Source: an uncultured Psychrobacter sp. (lineage in GTDB: Bacteria > Pseudomonadota > Gammaproteobacteria > Pseudomonadales > Moraxellaceae). From it: a DNA stretch of 64,000 nucleotides. The notes beneath the pieces are model-generated. The model had not been told where the DNA came from. It searched no databases and saw only the letters and a list, made by a program, of their open reading frames with translations. Shown here one piece after another: positions 16,587-25,246 of the stretch. The translations under genes and the position numbers were made by a program. Each line of letters begins with the position of its first letter. The first letter of the stretch is position 1. The DNA lies in contig NZ_CANMAH010000009.1 in assembly GCF_947495825.1 (NCBI RefSeq), positions 99,697 to 163,696 on the forward strand. The letters are read 5' to 3'.

Positions 16587-17750
16587 TTATGCAGCATTTT
16601 TTGGTAGTTGAGATTCAACTAAAGAAGTCCATACTTTGATACCCGTCTCAATAGCATCATCATTAAAATCATAAGACGCATTGTGTAATGGTTTGGAGGG
16701 GCTGCTACCATCAACACCTAACCAAAAATAAGCGCCTTTAACCACTTGACTCATGAATGAAAAATCTTCAGAAGCCATTGATGGCTCTACGGCAGTATTT
16801 ACCTTATCAGCACCCAGCACTTTAGTAGCAGCCTCTTTGATTTCAAGATAAGCTTGACTATTATTAGTGGTTACTGGATAGCGAATATGGTAATCCATCT
16901 CGCCTGTGACGCCATATAGAGGTGGTAGTGTCTTAACCATTTCTGTGAGCATATCCTGCATGGACTGGCGCACGTCCATATCAAAGCTACGAACGGTTCC
17001 TTTTAAAATGGCGTAATCAGGGATGACGTTGGTAGTATCACCGCTATTCATCTGTGTCACGCTTATCACGCCAGATTGCAATGGCGATATGCGGCGAGAG
17101 ATAATAGATTGAATATTAGTAATCAATGCCGCTCCTGCTGCTATAGGATCAGCGCCTAAATGTGGCATAGCTGCATGTGTGCCTTTACCAGTTAAGGTAA
17201 TCTCAAAAGTATCAAATGACGCCATCATCGGTCCATCATTAACGGCAACTTGTCCTACAGGAAGCCCTGGCCAATTGTGCAATCCATAGACCGCATCCAT
17301 CGGGAACTTATCAAATAAGCCGTCATCAATCATGGCCTTGGCACCACCTAAGACCTCCTCAGCCGGTTGAAATATAAAATAAATGGTACCGCTAAAGTTT
17401 TTATTCTCGCTGAGGTGTTTTGCGGTACCTAAGAGTACTGAAGTATGACCGTCATGACCACAGGCGTGCATGCAGTTGTCATGAGTGGATTTGTGCGCAA
17501 CCTCATTTTGTTCAGCTATGGGTAAAGCATCGATATCTGCTCGTATGCCGATAGTAGGGCCTGAGCCATTCTTTAGAGTACCGACAACACCAGTACCGCC
17601 CAATCCTTGATGCACCTCAATCCCAAAGGACTGTAACTTGTCGACAATAAATGATGACGTTTTGAACTCTTTAAAACCGAGCTCTGGTTGACTATGAATC
17701 TGCTTACGCCACTGCTTTACTTCACTTAGTAGAGTTTCATCAATTAACAT
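16587..17750 (-). CDS. M20 family amidohydrolase (N-acyl amino acid/hippurate hydrolase type)
   Basis: 387 aa, the usual length. The family start HSQPELGFKEFKTS is followed by GIRADIDALPI, the metal-binding MHACGHDGHTSVLLG, FIFQPAEEVLGGAKAMI with the catalytic and metal-ligand glutamates, and GTHAAMPHLGADPI of the dimerisation domain. Near the C-terminus it has MASEDFSFM, which supplies further active-site residues. These enzymes cleave N-acyl or N-acetyl amino acids, hippurate or auxin conjugates to an acid plus an amino acid. It lies between the aldehyde dehydrogenase (13 bp upstream) and DUF3100 genes, with an AGGAGAAA ribosome site. The actual substrate cannot be read. Confidence 0.88.
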   Translation of the reverse strand: MLIDETLLSEVKQWRKQIHSQPELGFKEFKTSSFIVDKLQSFGIEVHQGLGGTGVVGTLKNGSGPTIGIRADIDALPIAEQNEVAHKSTHDNCMHACGHDGHTSVLLGTAKHLSENKNFSGTIYFIFQPAEEVLGGAKAMIDDGLFDKFPMDAVYGLHNWPGLPVGQVAVNDGPMMASFDTFEITLTGKGTHAAMPHLGADPIAAGAALITNIQSIISRRISPLQSGVISVTQMNSGDTTNVIPDYAILKGTVRSFDMDVRQSMQDMLTEMVKTLPPLYGVTGEMDYHIRYPVTTNNSQAYLEIKEAATKVLGADKVNTAVEPSMASEDFSFMSQVVKGAYFWLGVDGSSPSKPLHNASYDFNDDAIETGIKVWTSLVESQLPKNAA

Positions 17751-17763
17751 TTATTTTCTCCTT

Positions 17764-19305
17764 TTATTGAATTGAATAACCAAATTGAATAGCAGAATCT
17801 TTTGCGGTTTCGACCCAGACACTTTTGGTCTGTGTATACTCAAGCAGACCTTCGTAGCCACTAGATCGGCCATAGCCGCTCTTACCAAAGCCACCAAACG
17901 GCGACATGACATTGATTGCTTTATAGCTATTTACCCAGAATGTTCCCGCATTTACTTGAGCAGCCATCCGATGAGCACGACCGACATCAGCAGTCCACAC
18001 AGCGCCAGCTAAACCAAACCGGCTGTCGTTGGCCAGCGCCACAGCTTCTTCTTCTTCATTGAATGAAATAACAGAAACCACAGGTCCAAAAATTTCTTCC
18101 TGTGCGACTCGCATATCATTCTTCACGTTGGTCAAAACTGTTGGCTGATAAAAATAACCATTTTCACCGCCACAAATTTCACCTGACTTTCCGCCTGTGG
18201 CAACAACCGCACCTTCAGCAATACCACTGGAGACTAACGAGTGCACGTGACTAAACTGTTTTTGGTTATTAATGGGCCCCACCATCGTGCCTTCATCCCA
18301 CGGCAAACCTACAGGCAACTTACTGGCTGCCGAGGCAACACGCTCCACCACTTCTTTATAAACATCCCGATGAACCAATAACCGAGAACCCGATACACAG
18401 CTTTGTCCAGCGGCAGAAAATACGGCAGCTTGCGCACCCACTACCGCACGATCAAGATTAGCATCTGGAAAAATTATATTGGCTGACTTTCCACCTAGCT
18501 CCAATACGCAAGGGATGACACGCTTTGCAGATGCCGAAGCAATGAGAGCACCGGTCTGTGGTGAACCTACAAAAACCACTTTTTTAGTTGCCGGATTAGC
18601 TATTGCGGCAGTGCCTGTAGTATGCCCAAGCCCATTAATTACATTCACCAAACCACGCGGGATACCTGCTTGCTCAAGAATTTTAGCAAGTACTGTTGAG
18701 CTTAGTGGGGTTAATTCAGATGGCTTCAGTAAGACTGCATTTCCTGCACAGATGGCCGGCGCGATCTGCCAGCCTCCGGTAAATATAGGGGCGTTCCAAG
18801 GTGTGATTTGAGTCACTACGCCATAAGGCTCATGACGAGTGTAGTTTAAGTGACTTGTTGGCACGGGAATAACTTGTCCCGTAATTTTGTCACACCAACC
18901 AGCATAGTATTCAAACATATCTGCAACTTTTGCCACTTCAACCCGGCAATCGCGAATAGGCTTACCTGCAGATATACATTCTAGGCTTGCCAGAGATTCC
19001 GCGGCGGCACGTATTTTCATGCCGCACTGCCACATTAACTGACCTCTTGCACTGGCGGTCATTGACCACCACACTTTTTGAGCTTTTATAGCCGCATCGG
19101 CTGCATTAGCAACAATATCTTTCCCCGCATCACGATAGATTAAAAATACCTGACCGGTTGCTGGGTTAATCAGCTCGATGTCGTCACCATTACCTGCAAC
19201 CAACTCTCCATCAATCCAGCTGCCAAACTCTGAAGTACCCAGTAGTTCATTAAGCAGTATTTCAACTTGTTGCGCGCCATTTCCTTCTACTACAAAACTC
19301 ATCAT
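17764..19305 (-). CDS. NAD(P)-dependent aldehyde dehydrogenase
   Basis: 513 aa. Conserved elements are TQITPWNAPIFTGGWQIAPA, LKPSELTPLSS, FVGSPQTGALI, the general base Glu269 in VLELGGKSANIIFPDA, nucleophile Cys303 in SAAGQSCVSGSR, EEIFGPVVSV and FGGFGKSGYGRSSG. This places it in the broad betaine-aldehyde/hydroxysalicylaldehyde type family. The start abuts the stop of the upstream dehydrogenase gene with no gap, so translation is probably coupled; two adjacent ATGs are available. It likely oxidises an aldehyde formed by the neighbouring dehydrogenase or from the amide-hydrolysis product. Confidence 0.88.
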   Translation of the reverse strand: MMSFVVEGNGAQQVEILLNELLGTSEFGSWIDGELVAGNGDDIELINPATGQVFLIYRDAGKDIVANAADAAIKAQKVWWSMTASARGQLMWQCGMKIRAAAESLASLECISAGKPIRDCRVEVAKVADMFEYYAGWCDKITGQVIPVPTSHLNYTRHEPYGVVTQITPWNAPIFTGGWQIAPAICAGNAVLLKPSELTPLSSTVLAKILEQAGIPRGLVNVINGLGHTTGTAAIANPATKKVVFVGSPQTGALIASASAKRVIPCVLELGGKSANIIFPDANLDRAVVGAQAAVFSAAGQSCVSGSRLLVHRDVYKEVVERVASAASKLPVGLPWDEGTMVGPINNQKQFSHVHSLVSSGIAEGAVVATGGKSGEICGGENGYFYQPTVLTNVKNDMRVAQEEIFGPVVSVISFNEEEEAVALANDSRFGLAGAVWTADVGRAHRMAAQVNAGTFWVNSYKAINVMSPFGGFGKSGYGRSSGYEGLLEYTQTKSVWVETAKDSAIQFGYSIQ

Positions 19306-20184
19306 CTATTCTCCCAAGCCGGCATCTTTGACAATGCAGTTAAAATCATCCTGATCAGGTATGCTTTCTTCGCTCTGTGACCAAATTTTGGCTACCTGTT
19401 TAGACAAAGGTAACTCTAATCCCATCTCATCGATCATATTTTCTGCCAGACGCACATCTTTACGCATCAGCTGCATAGTGAAACCAGAATCAAATCTTTG
19501 ATTGAGAATCCAACGAGGAAAATTCACTTCACTGACCGCACTGCGGCCTGAACCAGCGTTCAAACCAGCAATAAGGTCTGCAGCATCAAGTCCTGTCTTG
19601 GTACCCAGAGCTACTGCTTCGGCAGTGGTCACTAGATGTGCGGCACATAGTAGATTATTGATCAGTTTAGCCGCATGTCCATTGCCAGACTTTCCCATGT
19701 AGACCACTTGTGAGCTCAAGGCATCCAAATACAAGTGTGCACGTTCAAGGGAACTACGTTCACCTCCAACAAGCATTACCATAGTACCGGCTTCGGCACC
19801 CGCAGGACCGCCACTGACAGGGCAGTCCAATAACTGATGGCCTAACTGATTCAGCTCTATTGAGAGTGCTCTTGTCACCTCTGGTTCTGAGGTAGATGTA
19901 TCAATAATTAGGGTTTTAGGCTGAGCACAGTCAATAATGCCTCCCTTGCTTTTAACAACTGCTTGTACATGCTTTGCCATTGGCAAAGATAGAATGATGA
20001 CGCTAGATTCAGCACACAGAGCTTTAATATCTGCAACAACATTCACGCCGATTTCCCTGGCAGCTTGGCATTGAGCTTCTCCTATATCCGTGCCGTACAC
20101 TTTGAAATCCTTTCGAAGCAAAGACTTAGCCATACCGTTGCCCATACGGCCTAACCCGACGATACCTATAGTTTTTGTAGTCAT
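19306..20184 (-). CDS. 3-hydroxyisobutyrate dehydrogenase/beta-hydroxyacid dehydrogenase family protein
   Basis: 292 aa. The N-terminal Rossmann motif GIVGLGRMGNGMAKSL binds NAD(P). The substrate signature DCPVSGGPAGAEAGTMVMLV is at about 118-137, and the catalytic lysine lies in GNGHAAKLINNLL. It is the first gene of the minus-strand operon that continues through aldehyde dehydrogenase, M20 hydrolase and DUF3100 protein. The family reduces or oxidises beta-hydroxyacids such as 3-hydroxyisobutyrate or tartronate semialdehyde. With the adjacent aldehyde dehydrogenase it could take a hydroxyacid through a semialdehyde. The precise substrate is unknown. Confidence 0.87.
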   Translation of the reverse strand: MTTKTIGIVGLGRMGNGMAKSLLRKDFKVYGTDIGEAQCQAAREIGVNVVADIKALCAESSVIILSLPMAKHVQAVVKSKGGIIDCAQPKTLIIDTSTSEPEVTRALSIELNQLGHQLLDCPVSGGPAGAEAGTMVMLVGGERSSLERAHLYLDALSSQVVYMGKSGNGHAAKLINNLLCAAHLVTTAEAVALGTKTGLDAADLIAGLNAGSGRSAVSEVNFPRWILNQRFDSGFTMQLMRKDVRLAENMIDEMGLELPLSKQVAKIWSQSEESIPDQDDFNCIVKDAGLGE

Positions 20185-20513
20185 GCCTACTTCCTTGTTT
20201 TGGTGCTTTCAATCACTTTTATTATGACTAATAAGCCATCAAGAAGAAGCATAACAAATAAACTTTTATTTTCTAAAAAAGGCAACACCAATATAAGCAA
20301 TGAGATGGATTTCTCATCACTTCATCTTATTGTTTATGAAAATTGGTTAGACGTTGCTAAAACTATACTGTACATAGTGTTAGCAACCTTTTTCTAATTG
20401 AGCATTTAACTCAGATGAGGGTGTTAAAACTGGGGTTTCCTTTCAACTCAAAGCATAGTTTATTGTCTGCTATCCATTCATTCGCCTTACAATCAAAGCT
20501 CCGACACTAACGT
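20185..20513. other. Intergenic region, operon promoter expected
   Basis: About 330 AT-rich bases upstream of the minus-strand hydroxyacid dehydrogenase operon. The region must hold its promoter, but I see no clear operator palindrome. A 65-codon plus-strand frame lacks convincing features and is not called. Confidence 0.4.
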
Positions 20514-20792
20514 TTACGTCCTATAAAGCACTTTAACCACATGCCAGCCAAATTTAGTTTTCACTAAATGTGGGGTGAAGAGTTCACCGTTGAAGCAGAC
20601 TTTATCAAATGCCGGTACCATTTGCCCCTTTTTAAACTCACCTAAGCTGCCGCCCTTTTTACCTGATGGGCAGGTTGAGTGTTTCTTAGCCAGCACATCA
20701 AACTGGGCTCCTTTTTTAAGCTTGGCAATAATGTCTTCAGCCATTCCTTTGTCTTTTACTAAAATATGTAATGCGCTAGCTGTACGAGCCAT
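20514..20792 (-). CDS. ppiC: Parvulin-type peptidyl-prolyl cis-trans isomerase (PpiC)
   Basis: 92 aa, a single stand-alone parvulin domain. Family features are [20 protein letters not shown], the block [37 protein letters not shown] and the end [17 protein letters not shown]. There is no signal peptide, so it is cytoplasmic like E. coli PpiC. It catalyses cis-trans isomerisation of X-Pro bonds. Monocistronic, with its own upstream gap. Confidence 0.95.
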   Translation of the reverse strand: MARTASALHILVKDKGMAEDIIAKLKKGAQFDVLAKKHSTCPSGKKGGSLGEFKKGQMVPAFDKVCFNGELFTPHLVKTKFGWHVVKVLYRT

Positions 20793-21152
20793 AATGTAAA
20801 CCCTTCATAAAATAACGATTATCTCGACATTGTATCACTACTCACTTTGGTTGCTGACCTCACTTGTATGCCCTACTTCTTCAAAAGTCATTATCTACAT
20901 AGGCTCTACGATTTATGTAAGGGTCGATGTTTTTTAAGTATCCCTGTCAGTACAAACGATATAGAAACGTTGTTAAAGTCATTTAAAAACTGAAGAATGT
21001 CTTTATATAAAAGGCTCTCAAGACCATAATCCACTCTTGGTGAGCGTGTCATCAATATACTTATATATTCTAAAACCCCTTACACACTATAGTTTGCAAG
21101 GGGTTTTAAGTTTGGCAAGTCTAATCTGATTTATGTTGTTTATCGAAGATAT
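20793..21152. other. Intergenic region between siderophore operon end and ppiC
   Basis: 360 bases. Apart from the terminator at 21071-21108 and the expected ppiC promoter, I see no gene or repeat. Confidence 0.4.
21071..21108 (-). terminator. Terminator of the siderophore uptake operon
   Basis: Eleven-base stem TAAAACCCCTT (21071-21081) with AAGGGGTTTTA (21098-21108), 16-base loop. Read on the minus strand it ends in TTTTA, 45 bp after the ATPase gene stop. Confidence 0.75.
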
Positions 21153-21920
21153 CTACAAATACACACACATTGGCGAGCCTGCAATAGGGTCGGTAATCAC
21201 TTTGGCTTGTACGTCAAATATCTCAGCCAGCATCGCCTCTGTCATCACCTCGCAAGGCGTGCCCATCATTTGCAACTCCCCCGATTTTAACACCACCAAT
21301 AGATCACAATACCTCGCTGCTTGGTTAAGGTCATGCAGCACAACGATGATGCTTTTGCCCTTTTCTTTTAGTGCTCGAATGAGTCGCATCAGCTCTATTT
21401 GATAGGAGATATCTAGATAGGTGGTGGGTTCATCAAGCATGATAATGTCAGTATCCTGCGCCAAAATCATCGCAATCCATGCGCGCTGCTGCTGACCGCC
21501 TGACAAGGCATCAAGCGGCGTGTCAGCTAGAGCGTCAATCGTCATCTCATGCATGGCACTATCTACTATCTGACTATCCGCCGCACTCATCTTGCCCCAG
21601 TGCGAGACGTACGGCGTCCTGCCGTATTCCACCAACTGTCTGACACTCAGGCCTTCAGGATTGGTCTGCACTTGCGGCAATACCGATATCTGGCGGGCAA
21701 TCTGCCGATTGTTTAATTGCGCCATGTTTTGTTGTCTAAGACAAATACTGCCCGACTGCGGTTGAATCAAGCGGCACAAGCCTTTTAATAGCGTCGATTT
21801 TCCGCAGCCATTTGGACCAATCAGCCCGATGACTTTATTTTCTGGCAGCTCAAGTGATAAGTCTTTAATAATACGTTGACTACCATGGTAGCCAAGCTGG
21901 AGTTCATTCACCGATAGCAT
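21153..21920 (-). CDS. Iron-siderophore ABC transporter ATP-binding protein (FecE/FepC type)
   Basis: 255 aa. Walker A GPNGCGKSTLLKG, the Q-loop region ISVLPQVQTNPEGLSVRQLV, signature LSGGQQQRAW and Walker B IIMLDEPTTYLD are all intact. It powers import of ferric siderophore through the two FecCD permeases encoded just upstream. I place the start at the ATG at 21920, preceded by AAGGGGTGGTG and overlapping the permease stop as TGATG, so translation is coupled. Two upstream GTG codons are less likely. Last gene of the operon. Confidence 0.93.
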   Translation of the reverse strand: MLSVNELQLGYHGSQRIIKDLSLELPENKVIGLIGPNGCGKSTLLKGLCRLIQPQSGSICLRQQNMAQLNNRQIARQISVLPQVQTNPEGLSVRQLVEYGRTPYVSHWGKMSAADSQIVDSAMHEMTIDALADTPLDALSGGQQQRAWIAMILAQDTDIIMLDEPTTYLDISYQIELMRLIRALKEKGKSIIVVLHDLNQAARYCDLLVVLKSGELQMMGTPCEVMTEAMLAEIFDVQAKVITDPIAGSPMCVYL

Positions 21921-22951
21921 CACCACCCCTTATAGCGCGATAGCAAAAAGATAAAATAAGGCGCACCGATCACTGAGGTTAAGACGCCAGCTGGCAACTC
22001 AATTGGCGCAAATAAACTGCGTGCCAATACATCAGCCAAAACCAATATAATGGCACCTATCAGCGCGGACGCTGGCAATAAGATACGGTGCTGATGCCCA
22101 AAGAGCAATCGTGCGATATGCGGCGCAAGCAATCCAATAAAGCTGACCGTCCCAGCCACCGAGACCGCTAGGCTTGCAATCACCACCGCGATGAGCAAGG
22201 TGCTAAACTCCAACGGTTTGACGGACACACCCAAATGATAGGCTGTCTCCTCACCAAGTCCCAACACATCCAGACGCCATGCCAGATACATACTGATGAC
22301 CATCAATACGGCAAATATCATCGTTAGCATCGGAATATGTTGCCAGCTGCGACCCCACAAGCTACCGGTCAACCAAATCATCGCAGTATTAATCTCAACA
22401 GGATAAATCACCAATAAAAAGTTAATCCCACTGGCTAAAAACGCACTAATGGCGACACCTATCAGTGCCAAGCGCGCAGGCGTAGGCTGTGATATCTGTG
22501 CCAATAGCATGATAATACAAAAGGCTAATAATCCGCCAAGTAGCGCTGCGACAGACAGCCACCAAGTAGGGGCCGTAGGAATCATCACCAGTAAAAGCGT
22601 CGCGCAAAACCCCGCGCCTGCGCTAATGCCCATCAAGTCAGGGGATGCCAGCGGGTTACGGATCACCCCTTGCACCAATGAGCCTGATAGACCAAGGCTT
22701 GCGCCCACCAATATGGCCAATAGCGTGCGCGGCAGACGATGCTGCCAGACAATAAAGTCTTTGTCACCACTAAAGCCTTGCTGTAAATGCAGCCAAACTT
22801 GCCCGTACGTTAACTCACTGGCGCCAAAAAACACACTGCTCATACTTAGTATCAATAGCAGCATTATAATGAGCATCACTGCTCTACTTGCCGATTTACG
22901 AGCAAATAATGTGTGTAAGAGCGATGCAGAGGCGTTGGTTTTTATGGTCAT
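21920..22951 (-). CDS. FecCD-family iron-siderophore permease
   Basis: 343 aa with about nine or ten hydrophobic segments. Family motifs are LPRTLLAILVGASLGLSGSL, RNPLASPDLMGISAGAG, WLTGSLWGRSW, LGLGEETAYHLGVSV and VSFIGLLAPHIARLL, followed by the usual DVLARSLFAPIELPAGVLTS. It is one of the two membrane subunits of the importer and overlaps the ATPase gene. 53 bp separate it from the other permease gene. Confidence 0.93.
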   Translation of the reverse strand: MTIKTNASASLLHTLFARKSASRAVMLIIMLLLILSMSSVFFGASELTYGQVWLHLQQGFSGDKDFIVWQHRLPRTLLAILVGASLGLSGSLVQGVIRNPLASPDLMGISAGAGFCATLLLVMIPTAPTWWLSVAALLGGLLAFCIIMLLAQISQPTPARLALIGVAISAFLASGINFLLVIYPVEINTAMIWLTGSLWGRSWQHIPMLTMIFAVLMVISMYLAWRLDVLGLGEETAYHLGVSVKPLEFSTLLIAVVIASLAVSVAGTVSFIGLLAPHIARLLFGHQHRILLPASALIGAIILVLADVLARSLFAPIELPAGVLTSVIGAPYFIFLLSRYKGW

Positions 22952-23004
22952 TTATTGCTTACTTTTATTTTTTGATAAAGGGTTCCCTGATTTCACGGTC
23001 TCAA

Positions 23005-24090
23005 TTAGCTATCAAGCCGTCGCCTGCATGCCAGCGCGATAAAAACTGGCGTACCAATCAGCGCCGTTAACAGCCCCACTGGTGTCTCTGCTGGATAAGC
23101 GATAGCCCTTGATAGGACATCTGCCCATACCATCAAGATACTGCCAAGTAGCATACATAAGGGCAAAAGCTGCTCATAAGCCATATTAGACACCAACCTC
23201 AACAGACGCTTGGCAATATGCGGGATAATCAAACCCACAAAGGCAATGGGGCCTGCGACTGCCACACTGATCGCCGTGAGTATGGTAATCAATGCCCCGC
23301 ACGACCACTGCAATGCACGCAAGTTTACCCCAAGGCTACTTGCCACCTCATCGCCCAGCACCAAGACATTTAGCTTAGGCGACAGCCACCAGCCATAACC
23401 CAAGGCCAGCAGTGATATCACCGCGAGCATCGGAATAGACTCCCAGCGCGTATTGGCAATAGAGCCTGCCAGCCAATATAGCACCCCATACGCCTGCTCA
23501 TCGGTGGTTATCAGCGCCGCTCGCGTCATACCGACCAGCAGCGCATTGATAGCAACGCCTGATAAAATCAGACGCACAGGATGCACCGGACGACCGGAGA
23601 AGTAACCGGCCAATCCTGCAACAAGGGCACAAGAAAGCACTGACCCGACCAGCGCTTGTAAAAAGGTAGACGTTAAAAAGCTAAACCCCAAACCAATGGA
23701 AGATAAAGCCACCACACATGCCGCCCCAGCATTGATACCCAATACCGCAGGAGAGGCCAGCGAGTTACGGGTCATCACCTGCATGAGTAACCCCGCCACG
23801 GCTAAATTGGCACCGACTATCATCGCCACAAGCACGCGTGGCAGACGAATCTCTATTAATAATTGCGCGGCTAATGAGGCTTGAGTATTGTGCTGCGTCA
23901 ATAACGAAAATAAATCCGTCAGCGATAGGTCAAACTTTGAGTACGCCGTCAACCCTTGCCAACAGCCTATTAGCAAAATAATGAACAATCCGCACCACAA
24001 TAGCGCCCGTGTTATCGGACGCTTTTTAGTCTGCGGTTTTAGCGAGGCAGAAGATGAGTGGATAAGCTTTGCTTTAGCCACAGAACCCAC
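23005..24090 (-). CDS. FecCD-family iron-siderophore permease (second subunit)
   Basis: 361 aa. A basic N-terminal tail is followed by the FecCD fold: RLPRVLVAMIVGANLAVAGL, TRNSLASPAVLGINAGAA, YWLAGSIANTRWESI, LGDEVASSLGVNL, AVAGPIAFVGLIIPHIAKRL and ADVLSRAIAYPAETPVGLLT. It pairs with the permease encoded just downstream. The start is GTG in both available choices (24090 or the GTG at 24081); AGGTGG lies just before the latter, so the shorter form may be the real one. Confidence 0.92.
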   Translation of the reverse strand: MGSVAKAKLIHSSSASLKPQTKKRPITRALLWCGLFIILLIGCWQGLTAYSKFDLSLTDLFSLLTQHNTQASLAAQLLIEIRLPRVLVAMIVGANLAVAGLLMQVMTRNSLASPAVLGINAGAACVVALSSIGLGFSFLTSTFLQALVGSVLSCALVAGLAGYFSGRPVHPVRLILSGVAINALLVGMTRAALITTDEQAYGVLYWLAGSIANTRWESIPMLAVISLLALGYGWWLSPKLNVLVLGDEVASSLGVNLRALQWSCGALITILTAISVAVAGPIAFVGLIIPHIAKRLLRLVSNMAYEQLLPLCMLLGSILMVWADVLSRAIAYPAETPVGLLTALIGTPVFIALACRRRLDS

Positions 24091-24120
24091 CTAGATTTAA
24101 GCAGACGACAGTATCATGTC

Positions 24121-25209
24121 TCATTCATTTGACTCATTTAAAGACGCACTTGAACCTTTTGTCTTACTTTTTTGAGCAATCTCAAGCAGCTTAGCTGCCA
24201 TGTACTCAGCAGACTGCATACTGCGATTGAGCGCCCAATAGTTTGGGTCGACTTCGATGACTTGATCGTTTTTGACCGCCGTTAGCTGATTAAAGAGCGG
24301 TGAGGATTTCCACTCATCATAAATGGTGCGCTCGTTATAACGCCCAATCAATAACCAATCTGGATTGGCCGCTATTAATTGCTCAAGACTGGTTGCGATA
24401 TACGCCTCATCCGTTTGCTCAGGAATGGGGCTTTTGATATTTAGATAATCAAGCAAGCTGCCAGCATACGAGCTTGGACCATGCAGCCACATGCCCTTAT
24501 CACTGATAATGGCAAACTGAACGCTGTGGTTAGCAAGCGGAGTGGCTGCCAACTGCGACTGTAGATCTGCCATCTTTTTTAGATGACTATCGATGATGCG
24601 CGCCATTTTTTTATCTTGGTGGACGATATGCCCGACCAATTGCGCCGTCTGGATATTTTCTGCATAACTCTCACCGCGGCTCTTTAGTACGACCGATGGC
24701 GTAATATGATTTAGCTCATCGGCGATGACGGTATGACGCTCGTCATCGGCAATGATCAGATCAGGCTGTAAATCAGCAATGGCTTCAAGGCTTGGCTGAT
24801 AGCGTGAACCGACTGAGGTATAATCAGATAGCTGCTGAGTAAACTCAGGAATAATGCTGTCAGGCTTATTATCATCAGCGATACCAACTGGCGTCAGACC
24901 TAAGGCTAACGCATCCCCTAAAAATGAGTATTCCAAAACCACGATACGCTTTGGATTCTGCGGATAGTCGCTCAGATTGGGCAAACGCGCTTTGATCTCT
25001 TTGTCGGTTAGCAGCTGTACAGCATGATTATCGCTACTGCTACTGCCGTTTGACTGAGTGGCTGCTACCGATGTGTCATTATCAGCACTCAATGATGGCG
25101 TGGCTGTCACATTGTTTTTTTGAGTGTTAATAAAAACAATACCGCCAACGACAATCAATACGATGACCAATAAAGGCAAAATAAGCGTGAGATTTGGGCG
25201 TTGATTCAT
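24121..25209 (-). CDS. Membrane-anchored iron-siderophore binding protein (FecB-like)
   Basis: 362 aa. Residues 7-27 form an uncut-looking hydrophobic anchor (LTLILPLLVIVLIVVGGIVF) without a lipobox cysteine, then a Ser/Asn-rich linker. The binding domain starts near residue 85 with PKRIVVLEYSFLGDALALGL and PVGIADDN, typical of FecB/ferric citrate-type proteins, and continues with LQPDLIIADDERH and NPDWLLIGRYN. It delivers the ferric chelate to the two permeases. A transmembrane anchor is unusual for a Gram-negative periplasmic binding protein. The gene lies 37 bp after the receptor gene in the same operon. Confidence 0.88.
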   Translation of the reverse strand: MNQRPNLTLILPLLVIVLIVVGGIVFINTQKNNVTATPSLSADNDTSVAATQSNGSSSSDNHAVQLLTDKEIKARLPNLSDYPQNPKRIVVLEYSFLGDALALGLTPVGIADDNKPDSIIPEFTQQLSDYTSVGSRYQPSLEAIADLQPDLIIADDERHTVIADELNHITPSVVLKSRGESYAENIQTAQLVGHIVHQDKKMARIIDSHLKKMADLQSQLAATPLANHSVQFAIISDKGMWLHGPSSYAGSLLDYLNIKSPIPEQTDEAYIATSLEQLIAANPDWLLIGRYNERTIYDEWKSSPLFNQLTAVKNDQVIEVDPNYWALNRSMQSAEYMAAKLLEIAQKSKTKGSSASLNESNE

Positions 25210-25246
25210 AAATAACCTGTCTTACTATCATAAAATGGGTTGGGCG

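Noticed and set aside
20200..20397. 65-codon plus-strand frame in the gap before ppiC
   Set aside because: Lys/Asn/Ser-rich, no recognisable motif; the region is more plausibly the promoter of the divergent operon.
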